DNA of 64,000 nucleotides from assembly GCA_964636945.1 (NCBI GenBank), contig CAZWVH010000005.1, positions 3,760 to 67,759 of the forward strand. The letters are read 5' to 3'. Source of the DNA: CAZADA01 sp964636945 (GTDB taxonomy: Bacteria; Pseudomonadota; Alphaproteobacteria; Caulobacterales; Maricaulaceae). A model generated the notes under the pieces. The model was not told the DNA's origin. It searched no databases and saw only the letters and a program-made list of their open reading frames with translations. Shown one piece after another: positions 42,845 through 50,218 of this stretch. Position 1 is the first letter of the stretch. The number at the start of each line of letters is the position of its first letter. The translations under genes and the position numbers were made by a program.

Positions 42845-43144
42845 TCACGCACCTTTCGCCGTGTGTGCCTCTCGATCTCGCACGCGGACAAGATCAAATG
42901 TCGAATCAAGAGAATGCTTGCGTTCGCTGATGGTGACAACCAAGCGCTCTTGCATGGCTAAAGCGGCGTTTCGCCCGCCTTGCAGCGATAGCCGCAGCTT
43001 TGGGTGTGGCCGCGATCCCGCTCGTTTGGTGAAAGAAAGCCCCGCCTGAGCGTTGATCACAACGTCCGGCGGAGCCGAGTTTGAGGATTGTGCGTCGCCC
43101 CAGCCCATGGCGAAGCCAAAGCCGAGCGCACCTGAGGAGCTCAT
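42845..43144 (-). CDS. Hypothetical small protein upstream of DNA methyltransferase
   Basis: A 99-residue reading frame ending seven bases before the methyltransferase start. The first 30 residues are Gly/Ser/Ala-rich (SSSGALGFGFAMGWGDAQSS); the rest is basic and could be beta-rich (PKLRLSLQGGRNAALAMQER). Codon use resembles neighbouring genes. There is no evident ribosome binding site before the ATG at 43144, and I recognise no family. It could belong to the methyltransferase operon; it is too small for a normal restriction enzyme. About 206 bases upstream to 43350 hold only an inverted repeat (TTGCCCG at 43299-43305 with CGGGCAA at 43320-43326). Confidence 0.5.
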   Translation of the reverse strand: MSSSGALGFGFAMGWGDAQSSNSAPPDVVINAQAGLSFTKRAGSRPHPKLRLSLQGGRNAALAMQERLVVTISERKHSLDSTFDLVRVRDREAHTAKGA

Positions 43145-43350
43145 GTCGCACAACGGCCGCCGTCCAAAAGGATCATGGGCGGGCGCGTGTTCAATTGTGT
43201 GGGTCTTGTGTCTTGTATCGTGCGGCGGCAGCCCTCCGATCCCCGCGTTATGGCCGCACGCGTGTCTTCACATGTCTCAAGTGAGTTGAGCAAACGCATT
43301 GCCCGTCCAGGGGGGAGGCCGGGCAACACGCTGCTCAAGGTTGTTCAAGA

Positions 43351-43467
43351 TTATGCTGACAAATTTTGGAACGTGTCGAACAATGCCAGGCCAACTCCTG
43401 AAGTAACAACTGCATAAAGAGCAAAAGTAAAGATCGTTGTTGCGAAGCGTGATTTTTGGTTCATCAT
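43351..43467 (-). CDS. Tiny single-helix membrane protein (38 residues)
   Basis: The ATG at 43467 is preceded by a near-perfect ribosome binding site, AAGGAG, seven bases away. The peptide begins MMNQKSRFATTIFTF, with one hydrophobic segment (about 9-29, ending VTSGVGLALF), and closes with a short polar tail DTFQNLSA. That is the layout of a single-pass membrane mini-protein. It overlaps the preceding tiny frame by four bases (ATGA). No family is known to me. Confidence 0.6.
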   Translation of the reverse strand: MMNQKSRFATTIFTFALYAVVTSGVGLALFDTFQNLSA

Positions 43468-43610
43468 GACTTTCTCCTTAATCCTCTCAATGACACTTTG
43501 TTTGTTTGTGTCGTTTTTGGTGCGCCGTGGGTTTGTTGTTGTTCCCGAAGCGCATGATCAGATTGGCGCCATTGATCTGAATAGGCTTTGGCCAAAGTCT
43601 GAATGGTCAT
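43464..43610 (-). CDS. Tiny basic protein frame coupled to mini-membrane protein (48 residues)
   Basis: Starts at ATG 43610 and ends with a TGA overlapping the start of the 38-residue membrane protein. The peptide is polar and Gln/Arg/Lys-rich (AYSDQWRQSDHALREQQQ, then a basic end RGLRRKS). There is no clear ribosome binding site, so it could be a leader that controls the next frame rather than a protein product. It diverges from the winged-helix regulator at 43794. Confidence 0.4.
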   Translation of the reverse strand: MTIQTLAKAYSDQWRQSDHALREQQQTHGAPKTTQTNKVSLRGLRRKS

Positions 43611-43793
43611 GAATTAGCTTGGGGGATTTCTGAACGCTCCGACCCTCCTAGAGGGGAGTGATCAAATCGGCTGTGAAACGGTAGACAACGATCGAATTGC
43701 GTTGAACCGCGACCTGCGACACACTGGCCGATCGGCTCGCGTTCATCCGCAGCGCTATGAGTCCATCGAATGGCAAAGAGCAATGGGGTGGGA
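43611..43793. promoter_or_regulatory. Shared divergent control region with palindromes
   Basis: 183 bases between the two tiny frames (leftward) and the winged-helix regulator (rightward). It holds CCCTC-CTA-GAGGG (43643-43655) and the perfect ten-base palindrome GCCGATCGGC (43727-43736). No clear promoter hexamers were identified. Either palindrome could be an operator for the regulator. Confidence 0.35.
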
Positions 43794-45650
43794 ATGACGC
43801 CTGATCGTCCAATTCTGGAGTTTGGCGGCTACGCGCTAGACCCGGCGCAGCGTTGCCTGAAAGATTCCGCCGGCTCACAAATCCTGGTGAAGCCGCGGGT
43901 GTTCGACACCTTGGCCTATTTGGCCGGTCGCGCGGGCGAAGTGGTGAGCAAGCACGAAATCATCGAGGCGGTTTGGCCAGGCGTTGTGGTTGAGGAAAAC
44001 AACCTCAATCAAGCCATATCCGCTGCGCGCCGGGCGCTGGGCGATCAAGATTCCCCGCGGCGCTTCATCGTCACTGTTCCGGGGCGGGGCTATCAGTTTA
44101 TCGCACCGGTCTCACGCGAGACGCCAGGGGCGGAAAAGAAGCCGTTGCTCGAAGCCCAAGCCACAAAAGCGCAAGGCAGCCCAGAGGCGACCGATTCGTC
44201 CAATTCACCGCCAGCCACGGCGGTGCTGCCCTTCGCCAATATCAGCCTGGATCACGATCAGGATTATTTCGCCGACGGCATCACGGAGGAAATCCGCAAT
44301 CGCCTCGCGCAGATCGAAGGCTTGCGCGTTGTCGGGCGCACCTCGTCCTATGCCTTTAAAAACCGCAATGAGAGCGTCAGCGTCATCCGCGAAGCCTTGG
44401 GCGTCGGTCATGTCCTTGGCGGCAGCGTACGCAAGCATAATGCGCGACTACGCATCGCGGCCGAATTGGTCAACGCCGAAGATGGATATGAAATTTGGTC
44501 TGAAGTCTTTGATCGCGAACTGGACGATATCTTCGCAGTCCAAGACGAGATCGCCATGGCTGTGGCTGAGGCGTTGAGCCTGAAGCTGGGACTGAAACAA
44601 CACAAGACTGCGTATCGCGGCACCGACAGCTTCACCGCTTATGACCATTATCTGCGCGGATTGGCGCTCTATGCTCAGGGCGGAACAGAGCGCTATCGCG
44701 CGGCCCTGGCCGAACACCAAAAGGCGATCGAGGCCGATCCCAATTTCGGCCTGGCTTGGGCTTCGATTGCTAATGTGGCGGTGTTGATGACGGTGTTTGA
44801 GCCCGAACACGCTGAAAAATACTGCGCCATGCAAGCTCACGCCGTGGAGCGCTCATTGGCTGTGGCGCCGGATCGCTGGGAGGTTCAGGCGCAGCATGCT
44901 TGGGCGCGGATTGCCCAACGGGACTGGCTGGGCGCGGAAAAAGCCTTAGGGCGCGCCGCCCGGCTGGGGCCCACCTCGCCGCCGCATTGGGCCGACGCCT
45001 ATGGCACATTTTTGGTTCAAGTGGGGCGCGCCAAAGAGGCCGTGCCGGTGTTCGAGGCCGCGCGCGCCAGCGACCCGCTGTCACTCCATGTGGCCGGCTT
45101 GTCCGCCTGGTCGCACGATTTGGCCGGCAACGCCCAAGCTGCTCTGGCTGAAAACGCGCGCGCCGAGGGCCTGGTGGGCGATCGCACCATTTGGGCGTTT
45201 CAGCATTTGCTGCGGCTATTGGCCCAAGGCGATCGCGATCCGATCATCGCCCACTTTGAGAATTACCCCGACACCACCGACGATTCCGATGATTTCGTGC
45301 GCGCACTCTCGCAGGTCTGGGAAGATCGTGAGGCGGCGTTAGATCTCATCCGGCGCATTGGCGATGATCCCGGCCATGCGGGGCCCCACCGCTTAAGCCC
45401 CTACGCCTCATTGGCGGCCTACTACAAAGACGACGAGCTGGCGTTGCATTTCCTGCGCGAGGATTTCAGTGCGCGCGGCGCCTTCTTCACCATCTCTATT
45501 TGGCATCCGCTGCTGGCGGATGTGCGCAAGACCGACGGCTTCCGCGAGATCGCTCATGATCTGGGGCTGGTCAATTACTGGCGTCAAACCGGCAAATGGG
45601 GCGATTTCTGCAAACCAGACGCCAAGGGCGAGCCGGTGTTTGGCAAATAG
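43794..45650 (+). CDS. Cytoplasmic winged-helix/TolB-like/TPR regulator
   Basis: 618 residues in three parts. An OmpR/CadC-type winged helix at about 5-100 (YALDPAQRCLKDSAGSQILVKPRVFDTLAYL, NNLNQAISAARRAL, FIVTVPGRGYQF) is followed by a linker and a TolB-N/adenylate-cyclase-associated domain (about 140-265: TAVLPFANISLDHDQDYFADGITEEI, ALGVGHVLGGSVRKHNARLRIAAELV). Then TPR-like repeats run to the end (about 275-600). Unlike CadC, no transmembrane helix separates the parts, so a cytoplasmic signal is implied. ATG 43794 follows GGGGTGG closely; ATG 43770 is an alternative. It probably regulates the divergent tiny operon or itself; target unproven. Confidence 0.85.
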   Translation: MTPDRPILEFGGYALDPAQRCLKDSAGSQILVKPRVFDTLAYLAGRAGEVVSKHEIIEAVWPGVVVEENNLNQAISAARRALGDQDSPRRFIVTVPGRGYQFIAPVSRETPGAEKKPLLEAQATKAQGSPEATDSSNSPPATAVLPFANISLDHDQDYFADGITEEIRNRLAQIEGLRVVGRTSSYAFKNRNESVSVIREALGVGHVLGGSVRKHNARLRIAAELVNAEDGYEIWSEVFDRELDDIFAVQDEIAMAVAEALSLKLGLKQHKTAYRGTDSFTAYDHYLRGLALYAQGGTERYRAALAEHQKAIEADPNFGLAWASIANVAVLMTVFEPEHAEKYCAMQAHAVERSLAVAPDRWEVQAQHAWARIAQRDWLGAEKALGRAARLGPTSPPHWADAYGTFLVQVGRAKEAVPVFEAARASDPLSLHVAGLSAWSHDLAGNAQAALAENARAEGLVGDRTIWAFQHLLRLLAQGDRDPIIAHFENYPDTTDDSDDFVRALSQVWEDREAALDLIRRIGDDPGHAGPHRLSPYASLAAYYKDDELALHFLREDFSARGAFFTISIWHPLLADVRKTDGFREIAHDLGLVNYWRQTGKWGDFCKPDAKGEPVFGK

Positions 45651-45853
45651 GGACATTGGGGCGCGCTTCGTCCTTTGCGGTGTGAACTCACACAAGGCAT
45701 GCGCCTGCGCCTTGGCCGCCGCTGGCGGAGAATTTGAGCATGGGCCGGGTGTCGCCGTTCACGAAAGAATTGGTTCTTATAAACGCACTCGTCCCGCGTT
45801 TCGCGTATGCTCGGTAGGTCTGGGTTGAGCTATACGCGTTCGAGGAGGCTAGG

Positions 45854-46789
45854 GTGTTAGGCAATGCACTTAACTGCGTGGTCGAAATCGCGTTGGAGCC
45901 CAAGTCAAAAGCCGACCAAGCAAAGCTCAGAATGGCCTTGGCGTGCTTGGCGGATGAGGACCCATCCTTCAAGGCGACTACAGACGCGCGGTCGGGCCAG
46001 ACCATCATTGCGGGCCTGGGCGAGTTGCACCTGGAAATCCTCGTGGATCGCCTCGAACGTGAGTTTGAAATCGACGCCAATATTGGTAAGCCGCAGATAG
46101 TCTACCGAGAAACGCTTGGCCAGGCCGCCGAAGTAGACTACACCCATAGGCGTAAGCAAGGCAGTGCAGTCGAGTTTGCGCGAGTCAAACTTTTGTTTGA
46201 ACCAATTGAACCGGGCAGGGGCTTTGTCTTTGAAAGCAAGATGAAAGACGGATCAGCGCCGCACGACTACATTCGCGGTGCGGAGCAGGGCGTCAAGAGC
46301 GTCGCTGAAGCGGGCATTATCCGCGGTTTCCCCGTGATCGACTTTAAGGCCGCCTTGCTGGAGTGCGATCATCACGAAGCGGACTCCAGCGCATTGGCGG
46401 TTGAAATCGCTGCGCGCACCGCGTTTCGGCAGGCGGCCAAATCAGCCAACATGCAGCTGCTTGAACCGATAATGAGCGTGGAGGTCGTGACACCAACGCC
46501 CCATGCTGAAGCCATCATTAAAGATTTGGAAAAGCGACGAGGCAGAATCTGGTCGACAATCACCGATGGGGAAGTGAGCAAACTGGTCGGTCAAGCGCCG
46601 ATGCCTGGTTTGCTCGGCGTGACCCAAGCGTGGCGCAAAAACTTGCCCGTTCGAGTGTCAACGCACTTTTCATTCAGCCATTATGCGCCAGCGCCGCCGC
46701 CGGAGCCATCGCCGGCGCCACCGGACGGCTCTGATCCCGACGACACGTTTCCGCCGGCGATTGGCATGCGCCTGCGCCTGCGCGCCTAA
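45854..46789 (+). CDS. EF-G-like protein with domains III-V only
   Basis: 311 residues that align from memory with the C-terminal half of elongation factor G. Domain III: VVEIALEPKSKADQAKL, LADEDPSFKATTD, GQTIIAGLGELHLEILVDRLEREF. Domain IV: GKPQIVYRETLGQAAEVDY, FEPIEPGRGFVFESKM, ECDHHEADSSALAVEIAARTAFRQA. Domain V: LLEPIMSVEVVTPTPHAEAIIKDLEKRRGRIW, then a diverged end. The whole GTPase domain and domain II are absent. A GTG start with a perfect GAGGAGG five bases before it shows this is a designed gene start, not a random remnant. The last 40 residues are a Pro-rich linker and a basic tip. No upstream GTPase remnant was found. Role unknown. Confidence 0.8.
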   Translation: MLGNALNCVVEIALEPKSKADQAKLRMALACLADEDPSFKATTDARSGQTIIAGLGELHLEILVDRLEREFEIDANIGKPQIVYRETLGQAAEVDYTHRRKQGSAVEFARVKLLFEPIEPGRGFVFESKMKDGSAPHDYIRGAEQGVKSVAEAGIIRGFPVIDFKAALLECDHHEADSSALAVEIAARTAFRQAAKSANMQLLEPIMSVEVVTPTPHAEAIIKDLEKRRGRIWSTITDGEVSKLVGQAPMPGLLGVTQAWRKNLPVRVSTHFSFSHYAPAPPPEPSPAPPDGSDPDDTFPPAIGMRLRLRA

Positions 46790-48012
46790 AGCGCCTCAAA
46801 CAGCCCGGCCGCGCCTTGGCCGCCGCCCACACACATGGTGACCACGCCGCGCTTGGCGCCGCGCCGCTTCATCTCCATCAGGATATGGCCGGTGCAGCGC
46901 GCGCCGGTCATGCCAAATGGGTGGCCAATGGAGATCGAACCGCCATTCACATTGTAGATTTCATTGTCGATGCCCAATGTGTCGCGGCAGTATAGGCACT
47001 GACTGGCGAAGGCTTCGTTCAGTTCCCACAAGTCTATATCGCTGACTTTCAGGTTGTGGCGTTCGAGCAGACGCGGCACGGCCTTGACCGGGCCAATGCC
47101 CATCTCGTCGGCCTGGACGGCGGCGGAGACGAAGCCCACAAACCGGCCCAACGGTTCTAGCCCGCGCCGTTCAGCCTCTTTTTCCTCCATCACGACCATG
47201 GCGGCCGCGCCGTCAGCCAATTGCGAGGCGTTGCCGGCGGTGATGAATTGGCCTTCCTTGACCTTCTGGCCGTTGGCGAAGACCGGCTTGAGGCCTTGCA
47301 GCGCCTCTAACGTGGTTTCGGGGCGGTTGCACTCATCGCGCTCCACCGTATACGGAACATCTTCACTTTGCCCCGTGGCCTTGTCGAATTTGCGCCATGT
47401 GGTCTGCATGGGGACGATCTCGTCATTGAATTTGCCCGCTTGCTGCGCGGCGGCGGTGCGTTGTTGGGAGATCAGCGCATATTCGTCCTGCACCTCGCGC
47501 GAGACGCCATAGCGCTCGGCCACGATCTCGGCGGTCTCGATCATGGTCATCCACAGCGCAGCGTGTTTGGCATAAAGGTCGGGCTCGACGAAATGGTGCA
47601 TGTTCAACGCCGGCTGGCCGTCATCCTTCACGCCGCGCTCCACCAGCGAAATGCTCTCCACGCCGCCGGCGGCCATGACGTCTGCGCCTCCCATGGCCAC
47701 ATGGTAGGCGGCGTTGGCCACCGCGTTGAGCCCTGAGGCGCAATAGCGGGTGAGCGTCACACCTGTGGTGGCGTCTTCCGGGCAGCCGGCCTTCACCGCG
47801 GCGTTGCGCGCCAGATTGTGGCCCGTGGCGCCTTCAGGATAGCCGCAGCCCAGGACGAAATCTTCGACATCCGCGGTATCGACCTTGGCGCGCTGCATGG
47901 CGTGTTTAAGCGCATGGGCGGTCATGGTGGCGCCGTGGGTGATGTTGAAGCCCCCGCGCAGCGATTTGGCGAGCCCGGTGCGGGCGTAAGAGACGATGAC
48001 GGCGTGGCGCAT
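46786..48012 (-). CDS. Acetyl-CoA acyltransferase (thiolase)
   Basis: Thiolytic cleavage or condensation of acyl-CoA, as in beta-oxidation. 408 residues with the family landmarks: nucleophilic cysteine in LTRYCASGLNAVANAA (about Cys91), NVNGGSISIGHPFGMTGARCTGH and the C-terminal CVGGGQGAAGLFE (second cysteine). It resembles the FadI/PaaJ-like group; exact substrate length is unclear. Its 3' end overlaps the converging EF-G-like gene by four bases. Nearby DM13 and thioesterase genes are on the same strand but separated. Confidence 0.9.
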   Translation of the reverse strand: MRHAVIVSYARTGLAKSLRGGFNITHGATMTAHALKHAMQRAKVDTADVEDFVLGCGYPEGATGHNLARNAAVKAGCPEDATTGVTLTRYCASGLNAVANAAYHVAMGGADVMAAGGVESISLVERGVKDDGQPALNMHHFVEPDLYAKHAALWMTMIETAEIVAERYGVSREVQDEYALISQQRTAAAQQAGKFNDEIVPMQTTWRKFDKATGQSEDVPYTVERDECNRPETTLEALQGLKPVFANGQKVKEGQFITAGNASQLADGAAAMVVMEEKEAERRGLEPLGRFVGFVSAAVQADEMGIGPVKAVPRLLERHNLKVSDIDLWELNEAFASQCLYCRDTLGIDNEIYNVNGGSISIGHPFGMTGARCTGHILMEMKRRGAKRGVVTMCVGGGQGAAGLFEAL

Positions 48013-48106
48013 GACGGGCTCCCTGGAAGGCGGTATTGTGGGAGCGATTGTGCACAGTTCGGCTAGGCGCGAAAGGGCAAAGCGGGCTGAATCAGAAAAT
48101 GGGCAA

Positions 48107-48138
48107 GCCCGCTGCGCAGGAGGGGCGGCGCAGCGGGC
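48107..48138 (-). terminator. Strong hairpin after DM13 gene
   Basis: GCCCGCTGCGC and GCGCAGCGGGC pair perfectly over eleven bases with a ten-base loop. On the minus strand the hairpin follows the DM13 gene by about 35 bases and is trailed by TTGCCCATTTTC, a weak T-run. It is the most likely terminator of that gene. Confidence 0.5.
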
Positions 48139-48173
48139 AGGTCATTCGGCAAAGCGTGGGATCGTTAAACCAA

Positions 48174-48623
48174 CTAGAGATCAGCGCCGCCGAACAACAC
48201 GGAAAATTCTTCACAATGCACCAGAACCGATTGGAAGGCTGACAAATCGACGTCAGCAGGGATCACCAACTCGGCCGCGCCGCGCCGCGAATCCAACTGA
48301 CCCAGCAAAATCGAACCTTGGGTGGCGTTGTCGCCGCTGGCGTCAGCGAAAGGCAGGGGGGACAGGAAGATTTTGATGTCAGGCCCGCGCCCGGTGCTGA
48401 AATTATCGGCCAAGCGCAGCACGCGGCCATCTGCGGTTTCCACGATCTCAAAGGCGCCCGAAGTGTTTTTGCGTTTGCGTTCAAACTCACCGCTCGCGAG
48501 CACATCGCCCGGTTCGGCGGCAGCAGGGCGAGGTAGGGCGGTGGCGGCCAGCATGAGGGCAAGCAGCAACGTGGCGAGGGCGGTGAGCATTCCGCCGCGG
48601 CGGACTGAAAGAGCATTGGTCAT
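48174..48623 (-). CDS. DM13-domain exported protein
   Basis: 149 residues with a signal peptide (ATLLLALMLAATALPRPAAA) and a DM13-type domain (about 42-148: LASGEFERKRKNTSGAFEIVE, DGRVLRLADNFSTGRGPDIKIFLS). DM13 proteins are thought to be periplasmic or surface electron-transfer or redox modules. A cysteine occurs near the end (LVHCEEFSVLFG), as in the family. ATG 48623 has AGGAG seven bases upstream; the longer frame from 48722 has no ribosome binding site. Confidence 0.85.
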   Translation of the reverse strand: MTNALSVRRGGMLTALATLLLALMLAATALPRPAAAEPGDVLASGEFERKRKNTSGAFEIVETADGRVLRLADNFSTGRGPDIKIFLSPLPFADASGDNATQGSILLGQLDSRRGAAELVIPADVDLSAFQSVLVHCEEFSVLFGGADL

Positions 48624-48718
48624 GGTGAATCTCCTATCCGTTGGCCAGTCATTGTGGCCAGTCATTGGCCGCGCTCCGCATATGCGCACTCGCGCTTTCA
48701 CTTGCGAATAAAACGTGA

Positions 48719-49657
48719 TCACAGATTGCTGCGCGTCTGTGATGCGTGATCGGCCCGTGACGTGTTGTGATCGAGAAATGGGAAAAGATTGGCCGAGAGC
48801 GCTTCACTGATCTGCGCGCTTGGCGCTTTGGCGCGGCGCGCTTGCAGGTCGAAAAACACTCCGACGGCGACAAAATGGGCCAGTACGTCTTCGGTCACAG
48901 GATCAAAAAAATGGTGAACCACATGGGCCGTCTTTCCATTCAGGCGGGCAAATCCCGTCTTGGCTTCAATGGGTTGGCCGGTTTGGATCGGCTGCAGCAG
49001 TCGCAGCTGCGACTCCACCATTGCGATATTCATGCGCGCCTCAGCCAGCTGCGTCTTCGCCGGTTCGAGCACATGCTGAAAGCCATCCGACGCCCTGCCA
49101 TAATACGTGGCCGGCGAAGCAAAACCATTGAGCGCCACCTCGCCCGGGCCAAGAACGCCAAGGCTGATGGTCGGCACGCTGAGTTCCACCAGGCGCGCGC
49201 GGGACGTGATCGGAAATTCGCCATCGATCCCCTTGGGCGCATAGTCGGGCGGCGCGGTGATCATCATGCTGTCCAGATTGTTTCGTAATCGCGATGACCA
49301 GCGGAAAGGCGCTCCATCGGAGGTGGCGTAGTGCTCGCATTCAAATACGATCGCGGCTGCGGGTTTGCCGCTCAATCCATGGCGCATCAGCATAAATGCG
49401 GTGAGGGTTTTATCGCCGATCGCGCTCACCCCGCCGCGGAGAGTCAATGCATCGCCAGGGCGCGCTTCGGCCAGGAAATGGACGTGAGCGGCGGTGACCC
49501 GGATCGCACTGGGCGGAGCCTTGATGAGCCGTTGACCGGCGCGGGCGAACAGAAGATCAAGCGCTTCTCGCGCTTTGGCCAAATAGGCGCGAACATTGAG
49601 ATGGCCGAGCTCGTCGCACTCCCAGGCGTTCGCGTTTCCCCGCCACAAATCCCACAT
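48719..49657 (-). CDS. Tandem hot-dog acyl-CoA thioesterase-like protein
   Basis: 312 residues made of two hot-dog folds. The first half starts with NANAWECDELGHLNVRAYLAKAREA, the D..GH.N motif of 4HBT thioesterases, and continues to about 150; the second half (about 165-280) shows a similar pattern including ARMNIAMVESQLRLLQPI and NGKTAHVVHHFF. Such proteins hydrolyse acyl-CoA, substrate unknown here. The thiolase downstream on the same strand is about 700 bases away, suggesting fatty acid metabolism. No clear regulatory element. Confidence 0.8.
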   Translation of the reverse strand: MWDLWRGNANAWECDELGHLNVRAYLAKAREALDLLFARAGQRLIKAPPSAIRVTAAHVHFLAEARPGDALTLRGGVSAIGDKTLTAFMLMRHGLSGKPAAAIVFECEHYATSDGAPFRWSSRLRNNLDSMMITAPPDYAPKGIDGEFPITSRARLVELSVPTISLGVLGPGEVALNGFASPATYYGRASDGFQHVLEPAKTQLAEARMNIAMVESQLRLLQPIQTGQPIEAKTGFARLNGKTAHVVHHFFDPVTEDVLAHFVAVGVFFDLQARRAKAPSAQISEALSANLFPFLDHNTSRADHASQTRSNL

Positions 49658-49682
49658 CTCCCGCCCCCGTCATGGTCTATGG

Positions 49683-50129
49683 CTATGACTGTGATTGGGC
49701 GGCGCAGTCCGCGCAAACGCCATAGTGTTCATGCACCGATTGGTGAATCACAAAGCCTGGTGGCGGGTCACAGCTTGCGGCATGAGGCATGGCGTGTTCC
49801 TGCGCCGAACCGCACTCGTCGCAAATGTACAGGCTGGTAATGTGGTGGCCGCCGCCGCGATTGCATAAAACATACGCGTTGATGCCGGCGACTTTGTGCA
49901 CAAGGCCCACGGACTCAAAGAATTCTAGAGCCCGATAGGCGGTCGCGGGCTTTGCCGGTTCGTCTCTGCTCCCAAGTACGGGCAGCAGGTCGTAGGCCTT
50001 TACCGGCTTTGCGGCTTGAGCCATCGCCTTGAGCGCTTTACGGCGCAGATCAGTTAGGCGCACGCCGCGGGCGGCGCAAAGGATTTCCGCGTGGGCCAGA
50101 ATGTCGTCGGGTTCGTCAACAGTTGTCAT
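49683..50129 (-). CDS. zur: Zinc uptake regulator, Fur family
   Basis: 148 residues: N-terminal winged helix (about 15-90: AARGVRLTDLRRKALKAMAQAAKPVKAYDLL, TAYRALEFFESVGLVHKV) and C-terminal metal-binding domain with HHITSLYICDECGSAQEH and VCADCAAQ, two CxxC pairs for structural zinc. This is Fur family, and the divergent ZnuD-like receptor with a Zur-type box between the genes points to Zur rather than Fur, Mur or PerR. No strong ribosome binding site precedes the ATG at 50129. Confidence 0.88.
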   Translation of the reverse strand: MTTVDEPDDILAHAEILCAARGVRLTDLRRKALKAMAQAAKPVKAYDLLPVLGSRDEPAKPATAYRALEFFESVGLVHKVAGINAYVLCNRGGGHHITSLYICDECGSAQEHAMPHAASCDPPPGFVIHQSVHEHYGVCADCAAQSQS

Positions 50130-50180
50130 GTCGTAAAGTTTAGAGCGCCTTGGGCTTGATCACCAGTCCTGACGTCCCTA

Positions 50181-50197
50181 ATGTGATGTTATCACAT
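50181..50197. promoter_or_regulatory. zur box: Zur-type operator
   Basis: ATGTGATGTTATCACAT, a perfect 7-3-7 inverted repeat, between zur and the divergent TonB receptor. Alphaproteobacterial Zur sites are built on TGTTATGTTATAACA; this one agrees at almost every position. It lies 22-38 bases before the receptor start, so binding would block transcription when zinc is plentiful. Confidence 0.8.
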
Positions 50198-50218
50198 ATC
50201 GGACGGTAGGGGATACCA

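Noticed and set aside
43053..43289. Plus-strand frame of 78 codons between the methyltransferase unit and the mini-operon
   Set aside because: Runs against the small gene at 42845-43144 with a lipoprotein-like stretch in its middle but no ribosome binding site or N-terminal signal.
45651..45853. Possible remnant of an EF-G GTPase domain upstream of the domain III-V gene
   Set aside because: No NKXD, DXXG or P-loop-like coding segment was found in any frame; the interval looks like a promoter and leader region.
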